From the NCBI RefSeq assembly GCF_014066305.1, contig NW_023501050.1:496001-560000 (forward strand): a stretch of 64,000 nt of DNA. The letters run 5' to 3'. Of this stretch, positions 1 to 9,561 are shown piece after piece. Under the pieces are notes generated by a model. It was given only the letters and a program-made list of their open reading frames with translations. It did not search any database and had not been told where the DNA came from. Position 1 is the stretch's first letter, and every line of letters starts with the position of its first letter. The position numbers and the translations under genes were made by a program. The DNA is from Letharia columbiana. Lineage: Eukaryota; Ascomycota; Lecanoromycetes; Lecanorales; Parmeliaceae.

Positions 1-998
1 ACTCGACCACCCTGCAGCACCCAAGAGTTCTGCACCTTCCAGAGACCCGTATGTTTGGAGCATGGTGTGCACTCCGCCGACGGTAACCAGTGTGGCAGTC
101 CTCTTGATTAGCGTTCTCGCCCTATGTGAATACCCCCAGAGATTGTACACAATGGTATCTCCAAGTGTAGCAGTCTCTGGATTGAACGCCGCTGTTTCTT
201 TGTCGTATTTGTCAGCTTTCGCAGCTGTAGCCGGCGTGAAGAGGAACACCTTTGCTGCAAAGCCAGTCGGCAGGAACGATAGGATGAGCCATGGAAAGTT
301 CGGGCTGTACGCTGCAGAAATGTCGCGCATGCCGTCAAAATGGGTCACGAGATACACCGGCAGCCAGGTGCCATAGCTGCCAAAGACGACCACGGTGTAA
401 ATGCCTGCTGCGAGAAGGCTCGTGTATACCTGAACCCCGGTGTCGTTAATCACTGAACGGTTCGCGGCGACACCTTTGGGAGTCTTGATGCTGTGAATGC
501 TGGAGGAGACTTTGAGACTGTAAAACGGGACGTAGGCTGCCAAGGTATCAATGGCGATGCAGTAAGCTGAGGTCGTCGGCCTGATCAGGTAGAAGGTCGA
601 GAGGAAATAGTGATATGGCACGTGCGTGAGGAAAGTCAGAGCAGCGAAGTCAGTACCTATAGGGCCACAATTAAATTTGGGTCGCCATCATAGAATGCCG
701 GATCCATACTATCGAAGCCTCCGTACCACCCAACAGCCAGCTCAGTAGCCTTCCAACCGAGTAATCCAGCTATTTCCCACCAGTTGTCGCGGCTCCTGCT
801 GACAGTGGCGAGATCGCCGCTGGTGAAGGGCGAGACGAGAGAATAGAGTAGGGAGGAGATTGTCAGGCTGAGGACCAGGAGAAGAGGAAAGCGAACTCGA
901 GGAGGGAGCTTGGAAGTTGCCGCAGGGGATGCAGCTGGTATGGTAGCTGGTGGTTTTGAAGGGCGTCTCCGGCGATCGCTTTGTACTGTCCTTGCCAT
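1..998 (-). CDS. Conserved fungal multi-pass membrane protein (3' end outside window)
   Basis: I do not recognise a named family. Exon 1 (998-710) encodes a basic Ser/Pro-rich N-terminus, a hydrophobic segment (RFPLLLVLSLTISSLLYSLV) and the sequence GWKATELAVGWYGGFDS. A 53-bp intron (709-657, GTATGG...TATAG) is supported because splicing joins GGFDS to TDFAALTFLTHVPYHYF without breaking a codon, whereas reading on hits a stop. Exon 2 (656 to beyond base 1) has at least two more hydrophobic stretches (around YTSLLAAGIYTVVVFGSYGTW and PWLILSFLPTGFAAKVFLF). The start is taken at MARTV (998); an upstream in-frame ATG at 1070 would add 24 residues. Probably an endomembrane or mitochondrial integral protein; function unknown. 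The real 3' end lies outside the window. Confidence 0.7.
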
Positions 999-1306
999 GC
1001 TTCTAGATGCTGGTGAACTTGGGAGAAGGTGAAGGGGTGAAGATTGAAATGAAACAGAAATAACGATCATGCGAAAGGAGATTTCGCGTCTTTTGTTATG
1101 ACGTGAAGCGAGAAGCTGATTGGCTCAAATGTGCCAAGAGAACGTTTCCGGCCAACTTTCTAAAAGTCACTACCACCCGAGCCACCATGACCAAGCTCAC
1201 TAATGGCTTCGATGGGTAAATACATTCAATGACTCACTCGATTGACATTGTACGTAGTTGGAGGATTTGACCCCAGGTATGACTTGGCCGATGTGATCTT
1301 TACTTC

Positions 1307-3356
1307 TTGGCTGCATTCCTTTCACTTTGGCAGAATCTAGATCTCTGCGAGATGGCATATGCCATGTCTTCTTGCTTTCGTTCAGACATTCTTAATCGCT
1401 ACAGCCAACAAAACACAATATTCTATTCATTCCTTGGGCTCAATGGGACACGTTCGCCCACAAAGATCTCCTTCTGTCTGCGTTCAAAGCGTTATGCTGG
1501 CGGGATTGGCGGACCCACGCCCGGGCAGATCCAGCTGCAGGGGGAAGATGCCAACGAAAGTACGCAGACTGAGCGAAGGAAGACCCGACTCACCTGGAGC
1601 CCAACGCTTTTCAAGATGTTTGAAAGCGCAGCCACAACATTAGCCTCAATCCTCGTACTGGGGCTGGCAGGGTATGGCTATCATCGGGTATGTAAATCCT
1701 TGAAGCTAAACGTTTCCATGTCGGACTACTTTTCGACCTGCAAACCATGATTCTCGAGCAAAAGCCTGTTGATGCCTATTCGAGCTGTCCCATCATTTGG
1801 GTCTTTGACTTCGAGAGGGGATGCTGACCCCGAAATGTTCGCAGTACTATAAATACCTGGTTCTAAAAAAGATGACGAAAGCATTTGAACCGGGCGATCC
1901 AGTTCTCGAACTAGCCGCTCTAGGAAGGGGAGTTCCTAGTACAGTGCTGGAAGAAGACGACCAGCCGTGGATACGAAAGGTCGAGCAACTCAAAATAGAC
2001 CAGGTATGTATGTTCGGGAGTAACATCTTCGTAATGCGTACCATTGTCTGGCTCGTAAGCCATGTTCCGGGAGCATAAGTTTCCCTCTTGGTCTTGAGGC
2101 TCGTGCAACGGCTCGGACCTTTACCTTGAAGGTGTAATACTGACTCCTAAAATTTACTGTAGATTGTCAGTGGTACACACCGCGGACATTATCATCTCAT
2201 CATTGGCGAGAAAGGCACAGGGAAGTCATCGATGCTACTAGATGCCATGCAGAAAGTGGGTGGGGAGGGCATCTCTATGTTTGAAGCGCATGCAGACCTT
2301 GAAATCTTTCGTATACGACTCGGTAAAGCCCTTGACTACGAATTTCACGAGGATTACATTGGCAGCCTTTTTAGCATCAAAGGCCCCCGAGAGGGAAATA
2401 CAGCTTTGCTCGACATCGAACGAGCTTTCAATAAGCTGGAAAAAGTTGCTTTGAGGCGTCGTGAAATTGTTGGAAAACCTTTAGTGCTCATCATCAACAG
2501 TACTCACTTGTTACGGGATGACGAGGATGGTCGTGATCTTCTGGAGCTTATCCAGCAACGTGCCGAGCAGTGGGCCGCCAGCAACCTGGTCACCGTGGTC
2601 TTCAACAGCGATGACTACTGGGTTTACGAGCGCCTTAAGCAATACTCCACGCGAATGGATGTCCTTCCTGTGCTTGATTTGCCAAAAGACCAAGCTGTGT
2701 CCGCCTTGAGACAGTATCGTGTGAGAAATTTCAAGGAAGAACCCTCGACGCAGGTTCTTGAGGAGATCTTCAACCGAGTTGGTGGGCGGCTGACTTTCCT
2801 TAACCGTGTTGCGAAATCGGTGGACATGCTCGAGACTTGTGATCACATTTGTGGAACAGAGAAGACCTGGTTCCTGAACAAGTGTTGGATCTTAGGCGAA
2901 GACATGGATGACGATGTAATGGATCAACAAAAATACGCGGCAGCAGCTATGTTGTTGGCCAAAGCTCTTGTCGACCAGGAGAAAGAGATACTCGGCAAAG
3001 GGACCAACCATCCAGGTCAGGGCCAACTGCTACCGCAATTACCGCTGCACAAAGCCAGGGAGATCATGACAAGAGCAGATTTCATCCGGAGCTACGACCA
3101 TATCAACATATTCACCATCGATGCGCAAGCCATGGTCCGAGCTGACTCTGTTCCTATGCAGAGGGCTTTTCGTCAGATCTGCAGCGAGCCTGGATTTGGG
3201 GAACATTTGCAAGCTACGCTCGACCGGATCTCTGCTATTGAGAGCTTAGGAAGGACACGAGAGCTTGTAGCCAAGGACTTGATCGCAGGGCAATACAAGA
3301 TCAGTGGAAGATCAGATCGAGGAGAGGGTATTACTGTGGAGATTCCGCCAGCATGA
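1307..3356 (+). CDS. Mitochondrial-type P-loop ATPase (AAA+/STAND-like), three exons
   Basis: Exons 1307-1687, 1845-2003 and 2163-3356 join in frame to about 577 residues. The N-terminus is Arg/Ser-rich, like a mitochondrial presequence, and is followed by one transmembrane segment (SAATTLASILVLGLAGYGYH). A clear Walker A, GEKGTGKSS, begins soon after the third exon starts. The Walker B position (LVLIINSTHLL) has Asn where Asp is usual, so hydrolysis may be weak or use a variant site. Downstream ...NLVTVVFNSDDYW and GRLTFLNRVAK resemble sensor and lid regions of archaeal-type ATPase domains. The C-terminal ~130 residues are charged and may be a winged-helix lid (inference). Known fungal proteins of this layout are inner-membrane ATPases of unknown role. 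Start is uncertain: ATGs at 1352 and 1364 are alternatives, and a further 5' exon cannot be excluded. Confidence 0.75.
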
Positions 3357-3992
3357 GAGTCAAAGGAATGATCCCACTTACCGGAAATGACACCCCAAAT
3401 AATCCCGAAAGAAATAGCCGGAGACTAAGGCACCAGGCAGGCTATTCAACGTAAATGACACTTGCAACGATTCAGACCCCGAAATTGCTGAAGGTTAACG
3501 GCAAGAGAAGGAACATCTGCAATCGAAGCTCTTCACAGGGCTCACCGTTCCAAAAAAGTGGCCAATTGTCCAGGTGCGGTTCTTTGCTCGTATACAAAGT
3601 AACTCATGCCAGCGACCCAAAATGCCGAGGCCTTCTGACGGTGACGACCATTTCTCACCACTCAGCAACAATGACAAGTTAGACAATCCATAATAAAGAT
3701 CTTATTTTCGCGAAGGCTGGATTCGTTTCATGGCTGTTGCCAAACCGGTCGTCCCGCCTGGTCGTTTCCAGGAGAAATCTACCTACGACTTTCGAAAACT
3801 AAGATGCTTCATTTCCTAACCGAGGTCTCTCGCACAAGATGACACAAGATTGTGGGTCTTTCAAGGGTGTGCTAAGGTCTTCTGGAGGCCCTCCAATTTG
3901 TGCGCTTCTCACCATCCGCTACCTGAGCATTCCGATCAATTGATTCTTTCTTGTGAGCAGACATTGTCCGTGTCTCAGAATGGCTGTCTGCC
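3357..3992. other. Intergenic, no gene seen
   Basis: About 640 bp between the ATPase and the receptor pseudogene. Short reading frames only, none with a recognisable domain or codon pattern. Confidence 0.5.
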
Positions 3993-5254
3993 ATGGTGCA
4001 TCCGACCAAAGAGATCATGGAAAGCTGGCCAGCACCCAACTTCGTCGATCCCGTGACAAGAGGCCCCGGGCTCACAGTCGTGAACATTATTTTCATAATA
4101 CTTGTATTCGTCGTTGTGGGATTGAGATACTACACGCGCCTGCGGATCACAAGAAGCTTTGGTCTCGAAGACTGGGTAATTGGCATTTCTCTGGTAAACA
4201 GCCGAGATTTTGATGCCATTTCCCTTTTAACGTGCTCCACTAGGTGCCCACGTTCGCCTTAACATGCGTTGTCCTAGTCGCTGATAACAATTTCGGCTGG
4301 AATCGACACTTTGGGATTTACATTCATCAAAAGGCCCCCCTGGATATAAGCTCTGTTTGGCAGCGCAGATACTGTTCTTCTGGGCGGCAACGTTGAACAA
4401 AATGTCTCTTCTGGCCTTTTACAAGCGGCTCACAGGCCTGTCACCCCTTTGTGGTATAGATGGTGTATAGTACTGGGTTTGGCTTTCCATACAGCAATGC
4501 TTCTCGCTTACTTTATTGTGGCTGTCAGTGCATGCAAGTAAGTCAATCTCGGAAATGTGGCCAGCTGCAAAGCTACTTGTCGAGTTTATTGACACAAGTT
4601 TTAGGCCATTATCAGCCTTCTGGATTCCTTGAGCAACGTACTCCCACACTTGCATCAACGAAGGCGTTTATATGCTGTCCTTCAGCATCATTACCCTCTT
4701 TTCAGATTTCTTACTCCTTCTGATGCCTATCCCCATTGTCTGGACCCTTCAACTATCTCTGAAACAGCGCATAGCCGTCCTTACGCTTTTCGCGATAGGC
4801 TTCATCGTGTGTATAGCGGGCATTGTGCAGGCAGTATATGTGAATGAGGCGCTTGTAAAGAGCTATGATGAGACGTGGGTTGGGTGGCCACTTTGGATTA
4901 CAAGTGCTATCGAGGTGGATTTGGGGATTGTGCGTACCATTATGTGTTATTCTTTGGGCAAGAGATCGCTAACAGATCTCAGTTGTGTGTCTCGATTTCG
5001 GCCACTCGTCCCCTGCTTGCCATCTATCTACCACAACTCCTTGAATCACAGCGTCCATTAACTAGGGCATTGAAAGAAGTCTATGATTCGAATGAGTTGT
5101 CAGACGCATCGCCTCATCCGGCGAACCTACACATCCCAGAGAAAGAGATACCAGGGTACTCCTCTAATGTGCACCAACCGACTGCCAGAGATCTTGAGCG
5201 TGGGGTAAATACTGGGCACGACGATGAGGATAAAGTCACGTTGGGAATTCATTG
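3993..5254 (+). pseudogene. PTH11-like (rhodopsin-domain) membrane receptor, disrupted
   Basis: Fungal rhodopsin-domain proteins of the PTH11 class are seven-helix membrane proteins. Recognisable pieces are a start at 3993 (MVHPTKEIMESWP), helix 1 (VVNIIFIILVFVVVGLRYYTR), the family motif R..GLEDWVIG, a GWNRH motif near 4300, helices around LAAQILFFWAAT and AMLLAYFIVAVSAC, the ...CINEGVYMLSFSIITLFSDFLLLLMPIPIVW block, and the ISATRPLLAIYLPQLL helix with a charged cytoplasmic tail to 5254. Introns appear at about 4193-4251, 4551-4603 and 4931-4981. Three lesions break it: a one-base shift at the T run near 4310 (between GWNRH and the WDL-like continuation), another shift near 4450, and an in-frame TGA where the family has Trp (near 4630). 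All three would have to be errors for the gene to be intact. Confidence 0.75.
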
Positions 5255-5957
5255 AACGAAAGAATGCAAGATTGTTGCTCCCACCTTGAAAGAACCAGCC
5301 AACCCAATAGACTATCTGACGGGTCGCTTTTTCATGAGTGATACTCAGCGTGGGTTGATTCGTTATCCTTGCCTAGTTACCATATTCTCAATTTCCATAT
5401 ACAAAAAAGAACAAAGCGACAAAGCTCCAGGAAAGTACGCTGCTCAAATTGCGCCTCCTCATTTGTTCATCGAATTCTAATCCCTTGTCACTTGCTCTTA
5501 CTTTTCAAAGACCATTGTTTGGATACCGAATTTGTTCAAGACTCATTGTAAGTCCAATTCCATCACCAACATGCCGTCCTGCGAAGTTTAGATGGCAGTG
5601 AAGGTCGACGGCCTCAGACGCGAGCTGGCCTCGCGCGATCAACCCAGGGAGGGACTCAAAAAGGATGTTACTCTCCGACCAGACAGTTCCGACCATGTTT
5701 ACGCTTTGCGTCCTTTGCGGTTGCCTCATCCCACTAGCGCTCTTACGTCCGTGACCAGCACTGATGAAGTCATGCTTGGGAAGATAACGGGTTACAACGT
5801 ACCAGCCGTCGACGTCAGAAGTAGTGGTCCCAAGCGGTCATCACCATCTTGTATCAACTCGTCTTCCCCATCCAGTCATGATCAACCACGGCGAAAAGGA
5901 CCGGCGGATTAGAAGCTTGGCCCGGATCTCAACTTAAACTACCCCAACCACTACAAA
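5255..5957. other. Intergenic; no supported gene
   Basis: A 106-codon frame at 5592-5912 is Ser/Pro/Arg-rich and shows no domain; it may be remnant 5' sequence of the methyltransferase pseudogene that follows. Confidence 0.4.
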
Positions 5958-6860
5958 ATGCTCATCGTACCGAAAGACGCCTCCGACAGTACTATCTCGA
6001 TAGCGTACAAACTGAAAACCAGCAGATGGCAGAATGAGAACGTTGCAAACAACAGTGTAAGTGAAGAGATTCCGGTAGTGGCGGGTTATATCACGCTCAA
6101 AGCAATGGCTCGGAAGCAGAAAATTCGCATTCACGATTACAATACCATGTATGCTCAGCCAGGTCTCTATGAGTAAGTCAAGGTTGTCCAGGCACTTTCA
6201 CTATGCCAGGCTAGAATCCTTCACAGGTACAACGTCCACGAACTGCTAGCATGCGAGTCTCCGCGAATCCTGGTGCAATTTCTGAACCAGCACCTCGCAT
6301 CTTCTGCTGTTTCCGAGAACCTCGTCGGTCCTTCAGGCATTCTGGACGTAGCAGCCGGCAAGGGTATCGTCGGCGCGGAGCTCCGGAAGCAGCTCACAGG
6401 CAAGCCTGGAATCCGAAGTCTCATCGATACCAATCTTCTAGAAATGAGCCTCGTCAGCTGCATTAAGGGATCGACCAAACGTCTACGACGATTTTGTGGC
6501 CGCTGATTTGACTCAACCACGGGAATCGGGATGTAGTGGTCGTTTGTGCCGCTTTGGGTCCCGGAGATGGTGACTTGCCGCTCGAGGCCGTCGATAGAGC
6601 CATTGCTCTATTGCAGGAGGGTGAATCGCTTGCGTTTACTGTCAATGCGGGGAGTCACAGAGCTGGTAGCTCGCCTCGATGGGAAACCTTCATGGCAAGT
6701 GTCAATGAAAGCGGTGGAAGTCACTGGGGGAGGTTTGGAGGAGGTAGCACGGCAGAGGTATAAGCATCGGAAGAATGTGCAAGCATATTGGATTGAGTAT
6801 ACGGCGACCATTTACAAGAATCTGACGCCTGAGACTGCCGGTACTGGAGCACATTGGTAG
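5958..6860 (+). pseudogene. Class I SAM-dependent methyltransferase (METTL27/WBSCR27-like), frameshifted
   Basis: The first exon from 5958 begins MLIVPKDASDSTISIAYKL. It is joined by a short intron (about 6173-6226, GTAAGT...CACAG) to YNVHELLACESPRILVQFL, followed by the SAM-binding motif I GILDVAAGKGIVGAELRKQL, an acidic ID position, VYDDFVAADLTQP (motif II-like) and DVVVVCAA then LLQEGESLAFTVNAG. These motifs occur in the correct order but in three different frames: shifts fall near 6465, near 6530 and near 6655. The family normally methylates small molecules; the target is not known. Conservation of motif order with scattered indels indicates recent decay rather than chance. An assembly error at three sites is the alternative. 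Confidence 0.7.
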
Positions 6861-7948
6861 AGGCTAATAGAGAGGGTGAAGGTTGACGTACCGAAGAGCT
6901 TAAGGTAAGGTCATTAACCTTAGCTACCCATACCCATTTCTCGCAGAGTGTCGATATCCACGCCGTAGTAACTAGAGTGTCTGAAGAATTCTAAGGACTC
7001 GTGTAGACGTTGACGACCCCAAGATGTGCACAAGTCCAAGGATTTCCAGCCGTAAATTCATGTATGCCGAGACTGCTCTAATTTCCAAATGTGGACCTCA
7101 TTAAAGTACCCATAGTCAGTCAGCCCTACGCACAGACGCAAGCCGAGTCAACCCTTCCACTCTTCACGTCTCCTCCCCCTCCCTCCAATCATCTGCAACA
7201 ACTCGAAACAATACATCAACTCTCGTCCCTAAGTCATGAAGATGGACTTCAACATCACACTACCGTCCTCTGCCCCAAATAACACGCTGAGCTCTAGGGT
7301 GCCAGTAATGCCACGTATCCCATGCCCTACCGATATTTAGTATTCACCTGCCACACGGCTGTCTCTCGCCACTAAACTTCTCCCAACGACATATCCCGAG
7401 AGCTTTCAAACGCCTGCTACGTCTTCGGCACGTGCGATAAGTGTTCCTGTTAGGCATTTGCGGCATCTCTTGAGTCGCTCGGTCTTGAGGCTTCATCAAG
7501 ATTAGGTTGAGTGTAGATCTCGACAGCGACCACCATCCTTCCTACTAAAGATTCATGCGTACTAGTTGAGGATGTATAACTTGTACGCAATTCTTCATCT
7601 TCTTTTCGCGGTGCTATTTTGGACTTTGTTTGTTTTTTTGTTGTGCATTTCGGGTCATACTCTGCAGCGCTTGCGGTCAACTCTCCGTAGCAATCAATCT
7701 ATTTCTACTTAATTCATATGCAAGAACGAGCAGATCTGCCTCATCACTGCGCAATCTGTGGTCGATGGAGTACAGCTCATTGCGCAAAGATTAATTTTTC
7801 ATTAAGCGATAACGATCAAGATGGTTCAGAGTGCATACAGTTTGTGGCAAGTACTTGATAGTATTTTGTATGGATGTTATCTTGATTGGTTGTTCTTCCT
7901 AGTTATCTATGTACAAGGTCGCGAAGAGAATTAGAAGGGTAGGAGATT
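6861..7948. other. Intergenic, no gene seen
   Basis: About 1.1 kb with only short frames (for example 7091-7282 + and 7450-7680 -), neither showing a recognisable domain. Confidence 0.5.
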
Positions 7949-8030
7949 GGTCTTGTTGGCAATGGAGATCCATTGAACCCTAGTGCCACGTCATGGCCAA
8001 ACCCATACTAGGGTACATCGAGACATATAC
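7949..8030 (+). ncRNA. Candidate structured element, copy 1 (pseudoknot family)
   Basis: First of four related elements. Helix P1: GGTCTTG (7949-7955) with CAAACC (7998-8003), one bulged C. Hairpin P2: CAATGG (7960-7965), loop AGAT, CCATTG. Pseudoknot: CCCTAGT (7978-7984) with ACTAGGG (8007-8013), perfect 7 bp crossing P1. Hairpin P3: GCC (7985-7987), 7-nt loop ACGTCAT, GGC (7995-7997). The tail TACATCGAGACATATA follows the pseudoknot directly. Strand is assigned because all copies keep this order with a purine-rich leader upstream; transcription is not shown. Confidence 0.55.
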
Positions 8031-8274
8031 AATGATATATTCAGATAGATGATCGACGATGGAAGAGACGTGGGCTGAGCTGGGCTGGTATGGTGGGAAT
8101 GGGACTTGAAGGGATGGGGATGGAAGGGATGGGGATGCAAGGCATGGGATTCGATGGAAGGCATAGGATAGAGGCGAGAAAAAGAGAGGAAGGGTAGGCA
8201 GAAGATGAAGGAGGAAGATGGAGAGAAGTGAGAAGAGAGAAGAGAGACCAGCACCAAAGAGAGACAAAGGAGAT

Positions 8275-8356
8275 GAATCTTGTTAGCAACCCGAAGGTTG
8301 AGCTGCGGGGCCGCGTCAAGGCCAAGATTCTTCCCGCAGTACATCGGAAGATATAA
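8275..8356 (+). ncRNA. Candidate structured element, copy 2
   Basis: P1 GAATCTTG (8275-8282) with CAAGATTC (8323-8330), perfect. P2 CAACC (8287-8291), tetraloop CGAA, GGTTG (8296-8300). Pseudoknot CTGCGGG (8303-8309) with CCCGCAG (8333-8339), perfect. P3 GCC (8310-8312), loop GCGTCAA, GGC (8320-8322). Tail TACATCGGAAGATATA. Every paired strand except P3 differs from copy 1, yet pairing is retained. An ATTCAGATAGATG box about 8 nt after the tail is shared with copy 1. Confidence 0.6.
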
Positions 8357-8405
8357 CCATACATTCAGATAGATGTTCGCATGGAGAAGAGACACGGGCT
8401 TGAGG

Positions 8406-8640
8406 GATGGGATGGGCGGATGGGATGGGATGGGATGGGATGGGATGGGATGGGATGGGATGGGATGGGATGGGATGGGATGGGATGGGATGGGATGGGG
8501 ATGGGGATGGGATGGGATGGGATGGGATGGGATGGGATGGGATGGGATGGGATGGGATGGGATGGGATGGGATGGGATGGGATGGGATGGGATGGGATGG
8601 GATGGGATGGGATGGGATGGGATGGGATGGGATGGGAGGG
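8406..8640. repeat. Pentanucleotide microsatellite (TGGGA)n
   Basis: More than 40 units of TGGGA, with one interruption near 8498 (GGGGATGGGG). The apparent Ile-Pro-Ser-His-Pro protein on the other strand and Trp-Asp-Gly-Met protein on this strand are only translations of the repeat. Confidence 0.98.
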
Positions 8641-8805
8641 ATGGAATGGATGGAGGCAGATAGGTAGGGAGGGAGGGGTAAGTAAGATGAGGGAAGGTTG
8701 GGATGGTGCTGGGATGGAAGAGGATAGCGTAGGAGAGGTTGGTATGAGAGGGTGGCGTGGGAGAAGGCGGCATGGGATAGGTTGGGATGGTATGGAGAAG
8801 AAGGT

Positions 8806-8890
8806 AGGTGAGGTGAGGTGAGGTGAGGTGAGGTGAGGTGAGGTGAGGTGGGTGAGGTGAGGTGAGGTGAGGTGAGGTGAGGTGAGGTGA
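8806..8890. repeat. Pentanucleotide microsatellite (GGTGA)n
   Basis: About 16 units of GGTGA with one deletion near 8850. Purine-rich on the + strand like its neighbours. Confidence 0.95.
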
Positions 8891-8989
8891 GATCAGGCTG
8901 GAATAGTATAGGATAGAGCGAAGGGCAGCGTGGTAAGAGGCGGCGAGGGGATGGGCGACAAAGTTGAAAGCCGTGAGTTCGAGGCGACG

Positions 8990-9078
8990 AAGTCAGAGGC
9001 AGCGAGGTCAGAGGCAGCGAGGTCAGAGGCAGCGAGGTCAGAGGCAGCGAGGTCAGAGGCAGCGAGGTCAGTGGCAGG
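8990..9078. repeat. 15-bp minisatellite
   Basis: About six head-to-tail copies of AGCGAGGTCAGAGGC, nearly identical; the first and last copies carry single changes. Confidence 0.95.
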
Positions 9079-9145
9079 AGTAGAAGGGGAAGGAGAAGAA
9101 GAAAGATGAGAAGAGGAAGAAGACAGGAGAAGAGAGTAAGAAGAT

Positions 9146-9231
9146 GGTCTTGGTTAGCAACCCCGCAAGGTTGAGCCCCAGCGCTGCGACAAAGCCCAAG
9201 ACCGTGCTGAGGTACTAGATCGGAAAATATA
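9146..9231 (+). ncRNA. Candidate structured element, copy 3
   Basis: P1 GGTCTTGG (9146-9153) with CCAAGACC (9196-9203), perfect 8 bp. P2 CAACC (9158-9162), loop CCGCAA, GGTTG (9169-9173). Pseudoknot CCCCAGC (9176-9182) with GCTGAGG (9206-9212), six of seven pairs. P3 GCT (9183-9185), loop GCGACAA, AGC (9193-9195); the T/A pair here replaces C/G of the other copies, a compensatory change. Tail TACTAGATCGGAAAATATA. Confidence 0.6.
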
Positions 9232-9353
9232 GCAAGATAAATTCAGGTATATGGCCGATAAGGAAGAGAGGGAAGGAAGAGAAGAAGACATGGGACGGAA
9301 GGGAGGGAAGGGAAGGGAAGGGAGGGAAGGCAAGGGAAGGATGAGAAGGGAGT

Positions 9354-9365
9354 GAGAGAGAGAGA

Positions 9366-9428
<63 letters not shown>
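9354..9428. repeat. (GA)n dinucleotide microsatellite
   Basis: About 75 bp of nearly uninterrupted GA, lying just upstream of structured element copy 4. Confidence 0.97.
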
Positions 9429-9433
<5 letters not shown>

Positions 9434-9474
9434 TGAGAAGGAAGAAGAGGTAAGATAAAGGAAAGAAAGGAGAA

Positions 9475-9561
9475 GAGCTGCGTCAGTTACCCCGAAGGGA
9501 ATTAACAGGACTCGCCACGAGAAGGCCCAGCTCAGGAGTCCCCCTAAGTGGCAATTATATG
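9475..9561 (+). ncRNA. Candidate structured element, copy 4
   Basis: P1 GAGCTG (9475-9480) with CAGCTC (9528-9533). P2 GTTA-CCC, loop CGAA, GGG-(AAT)-TAAC (9486-9506). Pseudoknot GGACTC (9508-9513) with GAGTCC (9536-9541), perfect. P3 GCC (9514-9516), loop ACGAGAA, GGC (9524-9526). The tail is more diverged (CCTAAGTGGCAATTATAT). It starts 329 bp after copy 3, close to the 326 bp between copies 1 and 2. Confidence 0.55.

Noticed and set aside
8275..8356. Assignment of the structured elements to HDV, hammerhead, twister or group I intron classes
   Set aside because: No hammerhead core (CTGATGA/GAAA) and no twister core; HDV needs P4 and J4/2 between P1' and P2', which are absent; the ATATA tail only superficially resembles the group I S element.
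7991..8773. Long minus-strand frame with Ile-Pro-Ser-His-Pro repeats
   Set aside because: It is the translation of the (TGGGA)n microsatellite; all frames are open because the unit has no stop. Flanking residues are not protein-like.
8990..9078. Possible CRISPR-like array
   Set aside because: Units are contiguous 15-bp tandem copies without spacers, and the genome is eukaryotic.
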